Shown: positions 39,125-49,321 of the stretch, one piece after another
How the letters are laid out: every line of letters starts with the position of its first letter
Numbering within the stretch: position 1 is the stretch's first letter
Assembly (NCBI RefSeq): GCF_017813335.1
Contig: NZ_JAGIYY010000001.1
Span: forward strand, 496,001-560,000
Origin: Tianweitania sediminis
Lineage (GTDB): Bacteria > Pseudomonadota > Alphaproteobacteria > Rhizobiales > Rhizobiaceae
Reading direction: 5' to 3'
DNA: 64,000 nt
Notes under the pieces: model-generated
Databases searched by the model: none
What the model was told of the DNA's origin: nothing
Seen by the model: only the letters and a program-made list of their open reading frames with translations
Translations under genes and position numbers: made by a program

Positions 39125-39837
39125 CATGCCGCGTCGCTGAGGCGCGATTGCGTTCGCCAAAGGGCTTTCTCGCCGAGGCCGGCAACAAGGGCTGCATGGG
39201 CAGCGCGCTCAGCTTCGCTCAAGCGGGGAGCCAAGGGTCGCGGACGCGGCAGCGTTTCCAGATCCACGCTTACTTCTGCGATGCCCGTGTTGTTCGCGGC
39301 CACGACATCCAGGCTGAGCGCCGCCTGCTTGCCGCCGATCAGTTCAATATAGACTTCCGCAAGAAGCTCCGAGTCGAGCAATGCCCCGTGCTTGGTCCGC
39401 CGGCTGTTGTCGATGCCGTAGCGCCGGCAAAGAGCATCGAGCGAGTTCGGCCCCATCGGGTGCTTGCGCTTGGCCACAGCCAGCGTGTCGACTATCCGCC
39501 CCACCTCGATCTCGGGATGGCCGAGCCGCGCGAATTCGGCATTAAGAAAGTTCACGTCGAAGGTCGCGTTGTGCGCCACGAGCCTGGCACCTTCGAAGAA
39601 ACCGAGCAGCTCATCGCAGATGTCGCAAAAGGCCGGCTTATCTGCCAGATCCGCCGCACTGATGCCGTGGACCGCCTGTGCCTCCGGATGGATCTCGCGA
39701 CCGGCTGGATTGATGTAGAAGTGGATCGTCCGCCCCGTCGGGAAACGGTTCACAAGTTCCACGCCCCCGATCTCAATCACGCGGTCGTCGCGGTGGTCAA
39801 GGCCGGTGGTTTCCGTGTCAAAGATGATTTCGCGCAT
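39124..39837 (-). CDS. dnaQ: DNA polymerase III epsilon subunit (proofreading)
   Basis: DEDDh 3'-5' exonuclease of 237 residues. Exo I is IIFDTETTG (Asp7, Glu9), Exo II VAHNATFDVNFLNAEF, Exo III RTKHGALLDSELLAEVY. The C-terminal tail would contact the polymerase alpha subunit. The ATG at 39837 gives the standard MREIIFDTETTG start. Follows coaE by 61 bp on the same strand and is the distal gene of the left replichore operon that starts at ppsR. Confidence 0.97.
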   Translation of the reverse strand: MREIIFDTETTGLDHRDDRVIEIGGVELVNRFPTGRTIHFYINPAGREIHPEAQAVHGISAADLADKPAFCDICDELLGFFEGARLVAHNATFDVNFLNAEFARLGHPEIEVGRIVDTLAVAKRKHPMGPNSLDALCRRYGIDNSRRTKHGALLDSELLAEVYIELIGGKQAALSLDVVAANNTGIAEVSVDLETLPRPRPLAPRLSEAERAAHAALVAGLGEKALWRTQSRLSDAA

Positions 39838-39898
39838 CGATTCGCATCCGTTTCGGCTAGTGTGCCGGCAACGCTCCGTTTGACAACCCCGCGGATGG

Positions 39899-40492
39899 TC
39901 AGGCTTCCGCTGATCCACGGATTGAGGAGAGGATCTCGTCCACGGCCCTTCTGGCGGGCTGCAATCCTTGACCCGTATCGATCACAAAGTCGGCGCGGCG
40001 ACGCTTGTCTTCGTCTGGCACCTGCTTGGCCAGAATGGCTTCGAACTTTTCCGGCGACATGCCCGCACGGGCCAGCACCCGCTCCTGCTGGACCTCCGCG
40101 GGTGCCGTCACCACCACGATCTTGTCCACGCGTCCTTCTCCGCCCGTTTCAAACAGAAGCGGGATGTCGAGAACCACGACGGCCGTTCCTGCTTCTCGGT
40201 TCTTCTGAAGAAACGCTTCGCTTTCTGCCCGCACAAGCGGATGGATGATCGCTTCCAGCCGCTTCAGCTCGGCTGGATTGTTCAACACCGCAGCACCAAG
40301 CCTTGTTCGATCCACGACGTCGTCAATGACCGCTTGCGGAAAGGCTTCGGCAATCAACGGCATGGCCCTGCCGGCGTAAAGACGATGAACGGTTTCATCC
40401 GAGTCGTGAACCGGCACGCCGGCATCGCGAAACATCTGCGCCGTGGTGGACTTGCCCATGCCGATGGACCCGGTCAGGCCAAGCACGATCAT
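39899..40492 (-). CDS. coaE: Dephospho-CoA kinase
   Basis: Final enzyme of coenzyme A synthesis, 197 residues. P-loop [11 protein letters not shown] at about 6-16, [10 protein letters not shown] and the lid region [20 protein letters not shown] fit the family. The ATG overlaps the aroE stop (ATGA). The frame is open much further upstream, but that portion is a shadow of aroE. Confidence 0.96.
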   Translation of the reverse strand: MIVLGLTGSIGMGKSTTAQMFRDAGVPVHDSDETVHRLYAGRAMPLIAEAFPQAVIDDVVDRTRLGAAVLNNPAELKRLEAIIHPLVRAESEAFLQKNREAGTAVVVLDIPLLFETGGEGRVDKIVVVTAPAEVQQERVLARAGMSPEKFEAILAKQVPDEDKRRRADFVIDTGQGLQPARRAVDEILSSIRGSAEA

Positions 40493-41331
40493 CCCTGGCC
40501 TCCCAGATCGGCAATGACGCGCGCGCGCAAGGCGTCGGACACAACAGGACGAACGCCAAACCAGCGCTCGAAGCCGGGAACCGCCTGATGTAGCAACATG
40601 CCAAGGCCATCCACTGCGCGCAGCCCGCGGGCGGATGCATCCTGAAGAAGGGGCGTGTGCAGCGGAACATAAACGATGTCCGTGACAACGGCGGTCTCCG
40701 GCAGTCGCGACAGGTCGATTTGAGGACCTGAAGACCCGTTCATTCCAAGCGAGGTCGTGTTCACCAGGAGACCGGCGTCCTCCAGTTGCGCGTCGGCATC
40801 GTCCCAGCCGACGGCGGTTACACCGGTGCCGAAGTGGTTTGCCAGCGCCTGCGCCCGTTCCAGGGTGCGGTTGACCAACCGGATGTTTCCGACACCTCTT
40901 TGCAGCAGCGCATAAAGGACGGCGCGCGACGCACCACCGGCGCCCAGCACAACAGCCTTGTTGCAGCGCTGCCAACCCGGCGCCCGTTCATCGAGATTGG
41001 CGCCGAAGCCGTAGGCATCCGTGTTGCCGCCCACCAGAACATCACCCTCAAACCAGAGCGTGTTCACGGCGCCGATGGCTTCTGCCTCCTCCGTTCGTTT
41101 CGCAACAAGGCGAAACGCTTGCTCCTTGTGCGGTATGGTGACGTTGCCGCCAACGAAGCCCTGATCCCGAAGCTCAGAAACAAATGTCGGGAAGCGTTCT
41201 GGAGCGACTTCAACGGGATCGTAGCTGCCGGAAAGGCCGTGTTCGCGCAGCCAATGGCGGTGAATCACAGGGGACCGCGAATGCGCCAAGGGAAAGCCGC
41301 AGACAAAAGCGCGGCCGGCGGCGTCAGCCAT
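40489..41331 (-). CDS. aroE: Shikimate dehydrogenase
   Basis: NADP-dependent enzyme of the shikimate pathway, 280 residues. The catalytic lysine is in [10 protein letters not shown] (Lys69) with its partner Asp104 in GNTDAYGF. The nucleotide-binding loop [12 protein letters not shown] and the NRT phosphate-binding motif are visible. It overlaps maf by 8 bp and coaE by 4 bp. Confidence 0.96.
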   Translation of the reverse strand: MADAAGRAFVCGFPLAHSRSPVIHRHWLREHGLSGSYDPVEVAPERFPTFVSELRDQGFVGGNVTIPHKEQAFRLVAKRTEEAEAIGAVNTLWFEGDVLVGGNTDAYGFGANLDERAPGWQRCNKAVVLGAGGASRAVLYALLQRGVGNIRLVNRTLERAQALANHFGTGVTAVGWDDADAQLEDAGLLVNTTSLGMNGSSGPQIDLSRLPETAVVTDIVYVPLHTPLLQDASARGLRAVDGLGMLLHQAVPGFERWFGVRPVVSDALRARVIADLGGQG

Positions 41332-41920
41332 CCAGCGCACCCTCGTTGCGGAGCGCGGCCAAGAGCGGCAGCAGCGGCAAGCCCATGATCGTGAACAGGT
41401 CGCCATCCACGGCCTCGAACAACTGGATGCCCTCGCCTTCGATCTGGTAAGCCCCGACGCTCTGCAAGGCCTTGTCGCCGACGCGCGACAAATGACGCCC
41501 GATGAAACCTGGATCGAGCGTGCGCATGGTCAGGCGTGCGACCGCCGTTTCGCGCCAGATCGTTGCGCCGCCCCTGGCAAGAACTACAGCGCTGTTCAGT
41601 TCGTGCGTGCGTCCCGAAAGCGACAAAAGATGCCGGCGTGCCGCTTCCATGTCGGTCGGCTTGTGGAAAATACGACCATCCAAGGACAGCGTCTGGTCGG
41701 CGCCGATCACGAGCGCATCCGGATGCTGCTCGCTGACCATCGTTGCCTTGGCTTCGGCCAGAATGCCCGCCACCTCTTCGGCGGTCACACCCGTATCATA
41801 GAGCGTTTCCTCGATTGCCCGTTCGTCGACGCCGGAGGCCACGGCTTCCACCGAAAGACCGGCGTCGCGCAACATCTTGAGCCGGAACGGACTTGTTGAA
41901 GCAAGGATGAGCTGGGTCAT
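41324..41920 (-). CDS. maf: Maf/YceF-like nucleotide pyrophosphatase
   Basis: House-cleaning pyrophosphatase of the Maf family, 198 residues. The N-terminus [18 protein letters not shown] gives the SxSxxR motif, and [12 protein letters not shown] and [20 protein letters not shown] match the active-site regions. Members hydrolyse modified or canonical nucleoside triphosphates. It overlaps aroE and starts 9 bp after ppsR. Confidence 0.94.
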   Translation of the reverse strand: MTQLILASTSPFRLKMLRDAGLSVEAVASGVDERAIEETLYDTGVTAEEVAGILAEAKATMVSEQHPDALVIGADQTLSLDGRIFHKPTDMEAARRHLLSLSGRTHELNSAVVLARGGATIWRETAVARLTMRTLDPGFIGRHLSRVGDKALQSVGAYQIEGEGIQLFEAVDGDLFTIMGLPLLPLLAALRNEGALDG

Positions 41921-41929
41921 GGAAAAGGG

Positions 41930-42751
41930 CTAACGCGTCCGGCTCCGCAACGCAACGATTGCGGCTGCCGTTTCCTCGATGGAGCGACGGCTGACATCGA
42001 TCATCGGCCAAGCGTGCCGGGTGCAGATCTGGCGGGCATAAGCGAGTTCCGCAGCGATCTGGGCGCGATCCACATAGGTGGACGAATCGAAGCCGATGCT
42101 TGCGCCGAGCAATCTGTTCTCGCGCACCTGCGATATCCGCTCGGCCGTGGCCACCAGGCCCACGATCAGCGGCCTGGTCGCCGACGCAAGGCTGTCTGGG
42201 ATCGGCACGCCAAGCACGATCGGAACATTGGCCGTCTTGATGCCGCGGTTGGCAAGGTAGATGCTCGTCGGCGTCTTGGAGGTGCGGGATATTCCAACCA
42301 GCACGATGTCTGCCTCGTTGACGTCAACAGGAAGCTGGCCATCGTCATGTTCCATGGTGAAGTTCAGCGCGTCGATGCGCCGGAAATAGTCGGCATCCAG
42401 AACATGCTGCGCGCCAACGCGACGGCCAGCCGGCGTTCCGAGATAGGACTGGAAGACCGTCAGCACCGGTTCCAGCACTGACACATATGGCAGGCCCATC
42501 GCCGAACAGCGGGCATCGATCGTCGCCGCCAGATCCTGATCCACCATCGTGTAAAGCACGATGCCCGGTTCGGCCTCGACTTCTTCCAGCACCTTCTCGA
42601 CCTGCTTCTCGGTACGGATCAGCGGGTAGATGTGCTCTATCGCTCGCGCGTTCTTATACTGGGCGGACGCTGCGCGACCCGCGGCCAGGAGAGTCTCGCC
42701 CGTCGCGTCAGAAATCAGATGCAAATGAAAGTAGCTTTGCGGTTTGCTCAC
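41930..42751 (-). CDS. ppsR: Pyruvate phosphate dikinase / PEP synthase regulatory protein
   Basis: Bifunctional kinase/pyrophosphorylase family (DUF299) that controls PPDK or PEP synthase by reversible Thr phosphorylation. The 273-residue protein starts [14 protein letters not shown] and has the P-loop GISRTSKT (153-160), followed by [19 protein letters not shown]. This gene is the left border of the chromosome origin in several alphaproteobacteria (RP001 homologue in Caulobacter). First gene of the leftward operon ppsR-maf-aroE-coaE-dnaQ. Confidence 0.94.
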   Translation of the reverse strand: MSKPQSYFHLHLISDATGETLLAAGRAASAQYKNARAIEHIYPLIRTEKQVEKVLEEVEAEPGIVLYTMVDQDLAATIDARCSAMGLPYVSVLEPVLTVFQSYLGTPAGRRVGAQHVLDADYFRRIDALNFTMEHDDGQLPVDVNEADIVLVGISRTSKTPTSIYLANRGIKTANVPIVLGVPIPDSLASATRPLIVGLVATAERISQVRENRLLGASIGFDSSTYVDRAQIAAELAYARQICTRHAWPMIDVSRRSIEETAAAIVALRSRTR

Positions 42752-43154
42752 ATTCTTTTCCGCTGTCTGTGGGCGAGTGTGGAAAGAACGGGACGGCGAA
42801 CGCCCGCCCGTCAGGGCCAGTGTAGAGAGGGCCTACTTGTCCACATTTGGAGATCGTCGGCAAAGGTTTCTGCGGTGATGGCGAAGATCGGGGATAAGGG
42901 TGGTTTGTTCAACAACCCCAGCCTTGGCTTCGACTCAAGAGGCAAGCGGTAAACTCCCTTGGAGTCGCGATCTTTTTGGGTAATCCACGTTCTTCTCCAC
43001 AGGTGCGCACGGTTTCCCTGCTTCGTTCGGCCAGTGGCGCATCGCCGCGCTCCCTGTGGGATCTGTTGAATTCCCGTTCCGAACAGAGTCATAGAAATAG
43101 AAGACTCTTCTTTAAGATCTTTTCTTTTTTAGAACCGCTTGGGATGGACGCGCT
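42752..43154. other. oriC: Probable chromosomal replication origin (oriC)
   Basis: This 403-bp non-coding gap separates divergent ppsR and hemE, the same gene context as Caulobacter Cori. DnaA-box-like 9-mers (consensus TTATCCACA) include TTGTCCACA at 42837-42845 and TTCTCCACA at 42993-43001 (one mismatch each). TAATCCACG (42981-42989), reverse TTATCCCCG (42889-42897) and reverse CTTTCCACA (42778-42786) have two. A pyrimidine/AT-rich tract at about 43086-43133 could be the unwinding element. Four GANTC methylation sites lie at 42932, 42962, 43086 and 43103. A full CtrA site is not visible. parAB and parS lie 4-8 kb to the right. Confidence 0.8.
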
Positions 43155-44189
43155 TTGACGACGCGACGAATGATGGTCGAGGTCCTGAATGGTGCCACGA
43201 TCTTTCCACCGCCGATCTGGATGATGCGTCAGGCAGGCCGCTATCTCCCGGAATACAGGGCAATGCGCCAGGAGGCCGGGAGTTTCCTCGACCTTTGCTA
43301 CAATCCTGATTTTGCCGTGGAAGTGACGCTGCAACCGATCCGCCGCTTTGGTTTCGATGCATCGATCCTGTTTTCCGACATCCTGGTTGTGCCGCATGCG
43401 CTGGGTCGCGATCTTCGCTTCGAAGAAGGCCGAGGTCCGCTGATGACGCCGATGGCTCTGGAAGACATTGACCGGCTGGACCCGTCGGGTTTCCATGAAC
43501 ATCTGGCGCCCGTTTACGAAACTGTGTCGCGCCTTCGGTCCGCCTTGCCCTCAGAAACGACCTTGATTGGGTTCTGCGGAGCGCCTTGGACGTTGGCCAC
43601 CTATATGATCGCGGGTCACGGCACGCCCGACCAGGCGCCAGCCCGCTTGTTTTCGCATCGCCATCCTGAAGCCTTCAGCCGGCTGCTTGCACTTTTGGCC
43701 GATCATTCTGCCGAATATCTCTGCCGGCAGATCGAAGCCGGGGCGGATGTGGTTCAGATCTTCGATTCCTGGGCGGGGGTGCTGGACGAGATTTCTTTCG
43801 AGCGTTGGTGTGTTGAACCAGTGGCCCGCATCGTCCGGCAGATCCGCTTGCGTCATCCCAATGTGCCGATCATCGGCTTTCCGAAAGGCGCCGGCAGCCT
43901 TTACTCAACCTATCGTGAGCGCACCGGTGTGACGGGCTTGGGGCTCGACTGGTCAGTGCCGCTTTCCCAGGCTGTTGATCTCCAGCGCGACGGCGCCGTG
44001 CAGGGCAATCTCGATCCGATGCGGCTCGTTGCAGGCGGCGCCGCCCTCCAGGAAGGCGTCTCGCTCATCCTAGACCGACTGCGCCATGGTCCCCATGTGT
44101 TCAATCTCGGGCACGGAATCACGCCGCAGACGCCCATCGAGCATGTTCAGGCGATGGTTGATCAGGTCCGTAGCGGAAGGGGAAGCTAG
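43155..44189 (+). CDS. hemE: Uroporphyrinogen decarboxylase
   Basis: Heme pathway enzyme converting uroporphyrinogen III to coproporphyrinogen III, 344 residues. The signature [20 protein letters not shown] with the substrate-binding arginines is present near the N-terminus, then [10 protein letters not shown] with the catalytic Asp, and [12 protein letters not shown]. The start is uncertain: TTG at 43155 follows GGGATGG, while ATG codons at 43170 and 43173 are alternatives. Right border of the origin; hemJ follows 3 bp later. Confidence 0.95.
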   Translation: MTTRRMMVEVLNGATIFPPPIWMMRQAGRYLPEYRAMRQEAGSFLDLCYNPDFAVEVTLQPIRRFGFDASILFSDILVVPHALGRDLRFEEGRGPLMTPMALEDIDRLDPSGFHEHLAPVYETVSRLRSALPSETTLIGFCGAPWTLATYMIAGHGTPDQAPARLFSHRHPEAFSRLLALLADHSAEYLCRQIEAGADVVQIFDSWAGVLDEISFERWCVEPVARIVRQIRLRHPNVPIIGFPKGAGSLYSTYRERTGVTGLGLDWSVPLSQAVDLQRDGAVQGNLDPMRLVAGGAALQEGVSLILDRLRHGPHVFNLGHGITPQTPIEHVQAMVDQVRSGRGS

Positions 44190-44192
44190 GGA

Positions 44193-44687
44193 ATGCGTGC
44201 GATTGCAGGTCTGCTGGCCACGGCTTTGGGTGTGATCGGGCTGTTTGTTTTTGCCGGAGAGGATTTCTATCTTTGGGCCAAGGCCCTGCACGTGATCGCG
44301 GTGATTTCCTGGATGGCGGGGATGTTCTACCTGCCCCGCTTGTTCGTGTACCATGCAGAAGTTGGTGCCGGGACGCCGCAGTCCGAAACGTTCAAGGTCA
44401 TGGAACGGCGTTTGCTGCGCGCCATCATCAATCCCGCCATGACCGCGACCTGGATCCTGGGTGTTTGGCTTGCCTGGCAGGGCTTCGGCTTTTCCGCCGG
44501 CTGGCTGCACGCCAAGATTGGTCTTGTGCTCGTGCTTTCCGGATTGCATGGCTATCTCACAACTGCGCAACGACGCTTCGAGAACGACGAAAACCAGAAA
44601 ACCGCGCGGCATTGGCGGCTGATCAACGAAGTGCCCACTGTGCTCATGGTGCTGATCGTGATCCTCGTTATCGTAAAGCCGTTCTGA
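44193..44687 (+). CDS. hemJ: Protoporphyrinogen oxidase HemJ
   Basis: Integral membrane heme enzyme of 164 residues that oxidises protoporphyrinogen IX in bacteria lacking HemG/HemY. About four helices; the family histidines appear in LWAKALHVIAVISWMAGMFYLPRLFVYH, and GWLHAKIGLVLVLSGLHGYL gives the second conserved His-Lys region. It lies 3 bp after hemE in a heme operon. Confidence 0.92.
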   Translation: MRAIAGLLATALGVIGLFVFAGEDFYLWAKALHVIAVISWMAGMFYLPRLFVYHAEVGAGTPQSETFKVMERRLLRAIINPAMTATWILGVWLAWQGFGFSAGWLHAKIGLVLVLSGLHGYLTTAQRRFENDENQKTARHWRLINEVPTVLMVLIVILVIVKPF

Positions 44688-44846
44688 CGCGGCACCGTTT
44701 GACTTGCGTCCAATCTAAATCAGCGCTATGTGTCGGGCCCTCCCTATACAGGCGCCTAGGTTCCAGTTCGGTGTGCATCGCGCCCGCCTGCTCTTAACGG
44801 CAGCCACTCCCCTTCCTTCCGATTTGACTGAGACCCTCAGGTTCCC

Positions 44847-46112
44847 ATGCAGGAAATGAAACTCCAAGAGTTCAAGAGCAAGAAGCCGGCCGACCTGGTG
44901 GCCTTTGCCGAATCGCTCGAAGTCGAAAACGCGAGCGTCATGCGCAAGCAGGAGCTGATGTTCGCGATTCTCAAGAAGCTCGCTGCGCAGGAAGTCGAAA
45001 TCATCGGCGAAGGCGTGGTGGAGATTCTGCAGGATGGCTTCGGGTTTCTACGTTCCGCCAACGCGAACTACCTGCCGGGTCCCGACGACATCTACATCTC
45101 GCCGTCGCAGATCCGCCGCTTCTCTCTTAAAACCGGCGACACGGTCGAAGGCCCGATCCGCAGCCCCAAGGAAGGCGAACGGTATTTCGCGCTTCTGAAG
45201 GTCAACACGATCAATTTCGATGATCCGGAAAAGATCCGGCATAAGATCCACTTCGACAACCTGACACCGCTTTATCCCAACCAGCGCTTCAAGATGGAGC
45301 TGGACAATCCGACGACCAAGGATATCTCGCCGCGCGTGATCGATCTGGTTGCGCCTATCGGCAAGGGCCAGCGCGGGTTGATCGTGGCCCCGCCCCGTAC
45401 CGGTAAAACGGTTCTCCTCCAGAACATCGCGCATTCGATCACCGCCAACCACCCGGAATGCTATCTGATCGTGTTGCTGATCGATGAGCGACCCGAAGAA
45501 GTCACCGACATGCAGCGGTCGGTGAAGGGTGAAGTCGTTTCATCCACTTTCGACGAGCCGGCCACGCGCCACGTGGCCGTGGCCGAGATGGTGATCGAGA
45601 AAGCCAAGCGGCTGGTGGAACACGGACGGGACGTGGTGATCCTGCTGGACTCGATCACTCGCCTCGGTCGCGCCTACAACACCGTTGTTCCGTCGTCGGG
45701 CAAGGTTCTCACTGGCGGTGTGGACGCGAATGCGCTGCAGCGTCCCAAGCGCTTCTTCGGCGCCGCCCGCAACATCGAAGAAGGCGGTTCGCTCACCATC
45801 ATTGCGACGGCGCTCATCGACACGGGTAGCCGCATGGACGAAGTGATCTTCGAAGAGTTCAAGGGCACAGGCAATTCGGAAATCGTCCTCGATCGCAAGG
45901 TTGCCGATAAGCGCATCTTCCCATCCATGGACATCCTCAAGTCCGGAACGCGAAAGGAAGACCTCCTCATCCAGCGTCAGGATCTGCAGAAGATCTTCGT
46001 GCTTCGGCGTATCCTGGCGCCGATGGGCACCACCGATGCCATCGAGTTCTTGATCGACAAGCTAAAGCAAACGAAGACCAATACGGAATTCTTCGATTCG
46101 ATGAACACCTGA
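44847..46112 (+). CDS. rho: Transcription termination factor Rho
   Basis: Hexameric RNA-dependent ATPase of 421 residues, normal length. The N-terminal helix bundle and cold-shock-like RNA-binding domain contain [21 protein letters not shown]. Walker A PPRTGKT is near 182-188, with [13 protein letters not shown] and the Q-loop/R-loop region [18 protein letters not shown]. The 159-bp upstream gap could hold a promoter (TTGCGT at 44704 and CTATGT at 44726, 16-bp spacer), a weak match. rho next to mnmE is a standard alphaproteobacterial order. Confidence 0.98.
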   Translation: MQEMKLQEFKSKKPADLVAFAESLEVENASVMRKQELMFAILKKLAAQEVEIIGEGVVEILQDGFGFLRSANANYLPGPDDIYISPSQIRRFSLKTGDTVEGPIRSPKEGERYFALLKVNTINFDDPEKIRHKIHFDNLTPLYPNQRFKMELDNPTTKDISPRVIDLVAPIGKGQRGLIVAPPRTGKTVLLQNIAHSITANHPECYLIVLLIDERPEEVTDMQRSVKGEVVSSTFDEPATRHVAVAEMVIEKAKRLVEHGRDVVILLDSITRLGRAYNTVVPSSGKVLTGGVDANALQRPKRFFGAARNIEEGGSLTIIATALIDTGSRMDEVIFEEFKGTGNSEIVLDRKVADKRIFPSMDILKSGTRKEDLLIQRQDLQKIFVLRRILAPMGTTDAIEFLIDKLKQTKTNTEFFDSMNT

Positions 46113-46149
46113 TCGATTCGGAGCGGGAACGGTTGGCGCCTGCACTTCG

Positions 46150-47451
46150 ATGAGCGCTTCTGACACGATCTTCGCGTTGTCATCGGGTTCCCTCCCCGCC
46201 GGTATTGCTGTGGTTCGGATTTCCGGTGAAGCAGCACCAAGCATCCTGCAGGCTATGATCGGCAGGTTGCCTGAAGTGCGGCATGCTGAATTGGCGCTGC
46301 TCCGCGACTGGGACGGGAGCATGCTCGATCAGGCGCTGGTTTTTCGCTTTGCTGAAGGTGCGAGTTTCACCGGTGAACCTTTGGTGGAGCTTCACTGCCA
46401 TGGCGGTTCTGCCGTTGTTCAAGCAGTTCTGAACGCTGTCGCCGCTCATCCGGGCACGCGACCTGCCGATGCCGGCGAGTTCACGCGACGCGCCTTTATC
46501 AACGGCAAGATGGACCTTACCGCGGCCGAAGGGGTCGCCGACCTGATCTCAGCGGAAACGGAAGCTCAGCGTCGTTTGGCCCTGACAAGTGCGTCGGGCG
46601 CGCAGGAGGCCCTTTATTCGGGATGGCGTGCCGCCTTGATCGAAGCGCGCGCTTTGATTGAAGCCGATCTCGACTTTGCGGATGAGGCGGATGTTCCGGG
46701 GTCGGTTGCGGAGCAGGTTTGGGATCGCGTCCGCGACATCAAGGTAAGCGTTGAGACGCATCTTGCCGGTGCGCGAACAGGCGAAATCATCCGGCAAGGG
46801 TTCCGTGTGGCGTTGGTGGGTGCGCCGAATGCGGGCAAATCCAGCCTGCTTAATGCGCTCGCCAAGCGCAACGTCGCCATTGTTTCCCCTGTGGCCGGCA
46901 CTACCCGCGATGTTATCGAAGTCGCCTTGGACCTGAATGGTTTGAAGGTGATTGTTTCTGATACAGCCGGGCTGCGCGAAACGGACGATGTGGTGGAACG
47001 GCTAGGCGTCGAACGGAGCTACGAGGCCTTGGCAGCTGCGGATCTCGTTCTTCACCTTCATCCGGCCGGGTGGACCCATCCATCACTGGAAGCTCCCAAC
47101 GCGGTTGCGATCGCATCAAAGGCAGATCTCGACGCCTCCGGCAAGGGAGGTGCTCACCGTATCTCCACGGTGACCGGTGAGGGTTTGGATGAACTGGTGC
47201 AGCTACTTGGGGAGCAGGTCCAATCCAGGGCTTCAGGGGCTGGACAGGTCTTGCCGGTGCGAAGCCGACAGGTTCATCATATCGAGAACTGCGCCGCGGC
47301 TTTGCAGCGCGCTCTAAGAGATGGTATGCCGCTGGAGTTGTGCGCTGAGGAACTGCGGCAGGCGGCTGACGCGCTGGGATGCGTTACCGGCGCAATTGGT
47401 GTGGAAGATCTCCTCGATCATATCTTCTCGCGGTTCTGCATTGGCAAATGA
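46150..47451 (+). CDS. mnmE: tRNA modification GTPase MnmE
   Basis: With MnmG it forms the cmnm5U34 modification in tRNA anticodons. The 433-residue protein has the N-terminal tetrahydrofolate-binding domain (TIFALSSG...GIAVVRISG), helical domain, GTPase domain inserted near residues 215-365 with G1 GAPNAGKSS and G3 [10 protein letters not shown], and the C-terminal active cysteine in FCIGK. The stop overlaps a parS-like palindrome; mnmG starts 14 bp later. Confidence 0.97.
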   Translation: MSASDTIFALSSGSLPAGIAVVRISGEAAPSILQAMIGRLPEVRHAELALLRDWDGSMLDQALVFRFAEGASFTGEPLVELHCHGGSAVVQAVLNAVAAHPGTRPADAGEFTRRAFINGKMDLTAAEGVADLISAETEAQRRLALTSASGAQEALYSGWRAALIEARALIEADLDFADEADVPGSVAEQVWDRVRDIKVSVETHLAGARTGEIIRQGFRVALVGAPNAGKSSLLNALAKRNVAIVSPVAGTTRDVIEVALDLNGLKVIVSDTAGLRETDDVVERLGVERSYEALAAADLVLHLHPAGWTHPSLEAPNAVAIASKADLDASGKGGAHRISTVTGEGLDELVQLLGEQVQSRASGAGQVLPVRSRQVHHIENCAAALQRALRDGMPLELCAEELRQAADALGCVTGAIGVEDLLDHIFSRFCIGK

Positions 47452-47463
47452 TTCACGTGAAAC
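47450..47463. promoter_or_regulatory. parS-like site at the mnmE/mnmG junction
   Basis: GATTCACGTGAAAC matches the parS core GTTTCACGTGAAAC at 13 of 14 positions. It spans the mnmE stop codon and ends one base before the mnmG ATG, covering the ribosome-binding position. It is 4.3 kb right of the proposed origin. Confidence 0.65.
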
Positions 47464-47464
47464 C

Positions 47465-49321
47465 ATGAACGATACCACCAGCTTCGATGTGATTGTTGTC
47501 GGGGGCGGCCATGCCGGAACAGAGGCCGCCGGCGCAGCCGCGCGCTTGGGCGCTAAAACGGCATTGGTGTCGATGAACCTCGCAGCGGTTGGGGCCATGT
47601 CGTGCAATCCCGCTATTGGTGGCCTCGGCAAGGGTCACCTGGTACGGGAAGTCGATGCCTTGGACGGGTTGATGGGCCTTGCGGCCGACCAGTCTGGCAT
47701 TCAGTTTAGGCTCCTTAACCGTCGCAAGGGTCCAGCCGTTCACGGGCCGCGAACACAGACTGACCGGAAGCTCTACCGGCAGGCAATCAAGGGCTTGCTT
47801 GCAGCACAGGCTAACCTTCAGATGGTGGAGGGCGAGGCATCCGATCTCCTACAGGATGAGGGCCGGATTGAAGGGGTCGTGCTTTCCGACGGGCGTGTTC
47901 TAACGGCTTCAGCTGTTGTTCTCACCACCGGGACATTCCTTGGCGGGATCATCCATATGGGCGAGGAGCGCTGGCCAGCGGGACGCATGGGTGAAGCGCC
48001 ATCTCGAGCTTTGGCGAAACGCCTGCGCAGCAGTCTAACGCTGGGACGATTGAAGACGGGTACTCCGCCGCGCCTAGACGGACGCACGATCCGGTGGAGC
48101 GAGATCGAACACCAACAGGCCGATTCGGATCCGAAACCGTTTTCGCTTCTAACGTCTCGGATTACTATTCCGCAGATTGCGTGTGGGATCACGCGCACGA
48201 CGCCTGCCAGTCACGCAATCCTGCGAGACAACTTGCATCGGTCCGCGATGTATTCCGGTTCAATCAGTGGTGTCGGTCCTCGTTATTGTCCCTCAATCGA
48301 GGACAAGATCGTGCGCTTCGGGGACCGTGAAGGTCACCAGATCTTCCTTGAGCCAGAGGGGCTGGATGACCACACCGTCTATCCCAACGGCATCAGCACA
48401 TCGCTTCCGGCAGAGGTACAGACTGCGCTGGTGCGGTCGATTCCCGGGCTCGAAAACACCGAGATCCTTCAGCCGGGTTATGCCATTGAGTACGACTATG
48501 TCGATCCACGCCAGCTTGACCGTTCTTTACAGGTGAAATCGTGCCCTGGCTTGTTCCTAGCGGGTCAGATCAATGGCACAACGGGGTACGAAGAAGCCGC
48601 TGCGCAAGGCTTGGTTGCCGGCCTCAACGCGGCACGCCTGGCCGGCAAACGCGATGTCGTGACATTTAGCCGAACGGAGTCTTATATCGGCGTCATGATT
48701 GATGACCTGGTGACGTACGGCGTATCCGAACCCTATCGGATGTTTACGTCGCGCGCTGAGTTTCGCTTGTCACTGAGGCCGGACAATGCTGACGATCGTT
48801 TGACGCCGATGGCGATGGAGCTCGGTCTGTGCGGCTCCGAGCGTGAGACCAAGTTCTCGGTGGTTTCGATAGAACGGGAGGCCGGCCGCGCGCTCCTGAA
48901 AAGCTTGTCAGCCTCGCCGAGCGAACTTTCCAAGGCCGGCTTGAACGTCAATCAAGATGGGCGTCGACGCAACGCATTTGAGCTGTTGTCCAGCTCGGAG
49001 ATTGGGGCTGACGATCTTGCCGCCGTCTGGCCCGAGGTCACTCGGCTGGACAAAAGCACGCTGGACAGTGTGGCAGTGGAAGCGCGCTACTCCGTGTACC
49101 TCGAGCGTCAAAGATCCGACGCTGCCGCTATCAAGAAAGAAGAACATCGCTTGATCCCCGCGGGATTACAGTTCGGCAGAATCGCTGGTTTGTCTGCCGA
49201 ACTCTGCCTGAAACTGGATCGCCATCGTCCCCGAACCTTGGCCGATGCGCAACGGATCGAGGGAATGACTCCGGCCGCGCTAGCGCTTCTTCTTGTTCAC
49301 GCTCAGCGAGCAGCTGCTTGA
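47465..49321 (+). CDS. mnmG: tRNA uridine-5-carboxymethylaminomethyl modification enzyme MnmG (GidA)
   Basis: FAD-dependent partner of MnmE, 618 residues. The dinucleotide-binding [23 protein letters not shown] is at the N-terminus, followed by [28 protein letters not shown]. The middle has [14 protein letters not shown] and the C-terminal helical domain ends [14 protein letters not shown]. The ATG at 47465 is the family start. Wobble-position T in codons seems more frequent here than in genes farther away. The stop overlaps rsmG (TTGA). Confidence 0.98.
   Translation: MNDTTSFDVIVVGGGHAGTEAAGAAARLGAKTALVSMNLAAVGAMSCNPAIGGLGKGHLVREVDALDGLMGLAADQSGIQFRLLNRRKGPAVHGPRTQTDRKLYRQAIKGLLAAQANLQMVEGEASDLLQDEGRIEGVVLSDGRVLTASAVVLTTGTFLGGIIHMGEERWPAGRMGEAPSRALAKRLRSSLTLGRLKTGTPPRLDGRTIRWSEIEHQQADSDPKPFSLLTSRITIPQIACGITRTTPASHAILRDNLHRSAMYSGSISGVGPRYCPSIEDKIVRFGDREGHQIFLEPEGLDDHTVYPNGISTSLPAEVQTALVRSIPGLENTEILQPGYAIEYDYVDPRQLDRSLQVKSCPGLFLAGQINGTTGYEEAAAQGLVAGLNAARLAGKRDVVTFSRTESYIGVMIDDLVTYGVSEPYRMFTSRAEFRLSLRPDNADDRLTPMAMELGLCGSERETKFSVVSIEREAGRALLKSLSASPSELSKAGLNVNQDGRRRNAFELLSSSEIGADDLAAVWPEVTRLDKSTLDSVAVEARYSVYLERQRSDAAAIKKEEHRLIPAGLQFGRIAGLSAELCLKLDRHRPRTLADAQRIEGMTPAALALLLVHAQRAAA

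Noticed and set aside
38914-40248. 444-codon open frame on plus through dnaQ and coaE
   Set aside because: Antisense to two conserved enzymes and spanning the secB terminator.
43112-43126. Possible CtrA site (TTAA-N7-TCTT) in the origin
   Set aside because: Only the first half matches TTAA-N7-TTAA; in a T-rich tract this is weak, so it was not listed as a feature.
44830-44844. 15-bp sequence GAGACCCTCAGGTTC repeated at 25589-25603
   Set aside because: One or two exact 15-mers are expected by chance in 64 kb, and the two contexts share nothing else.
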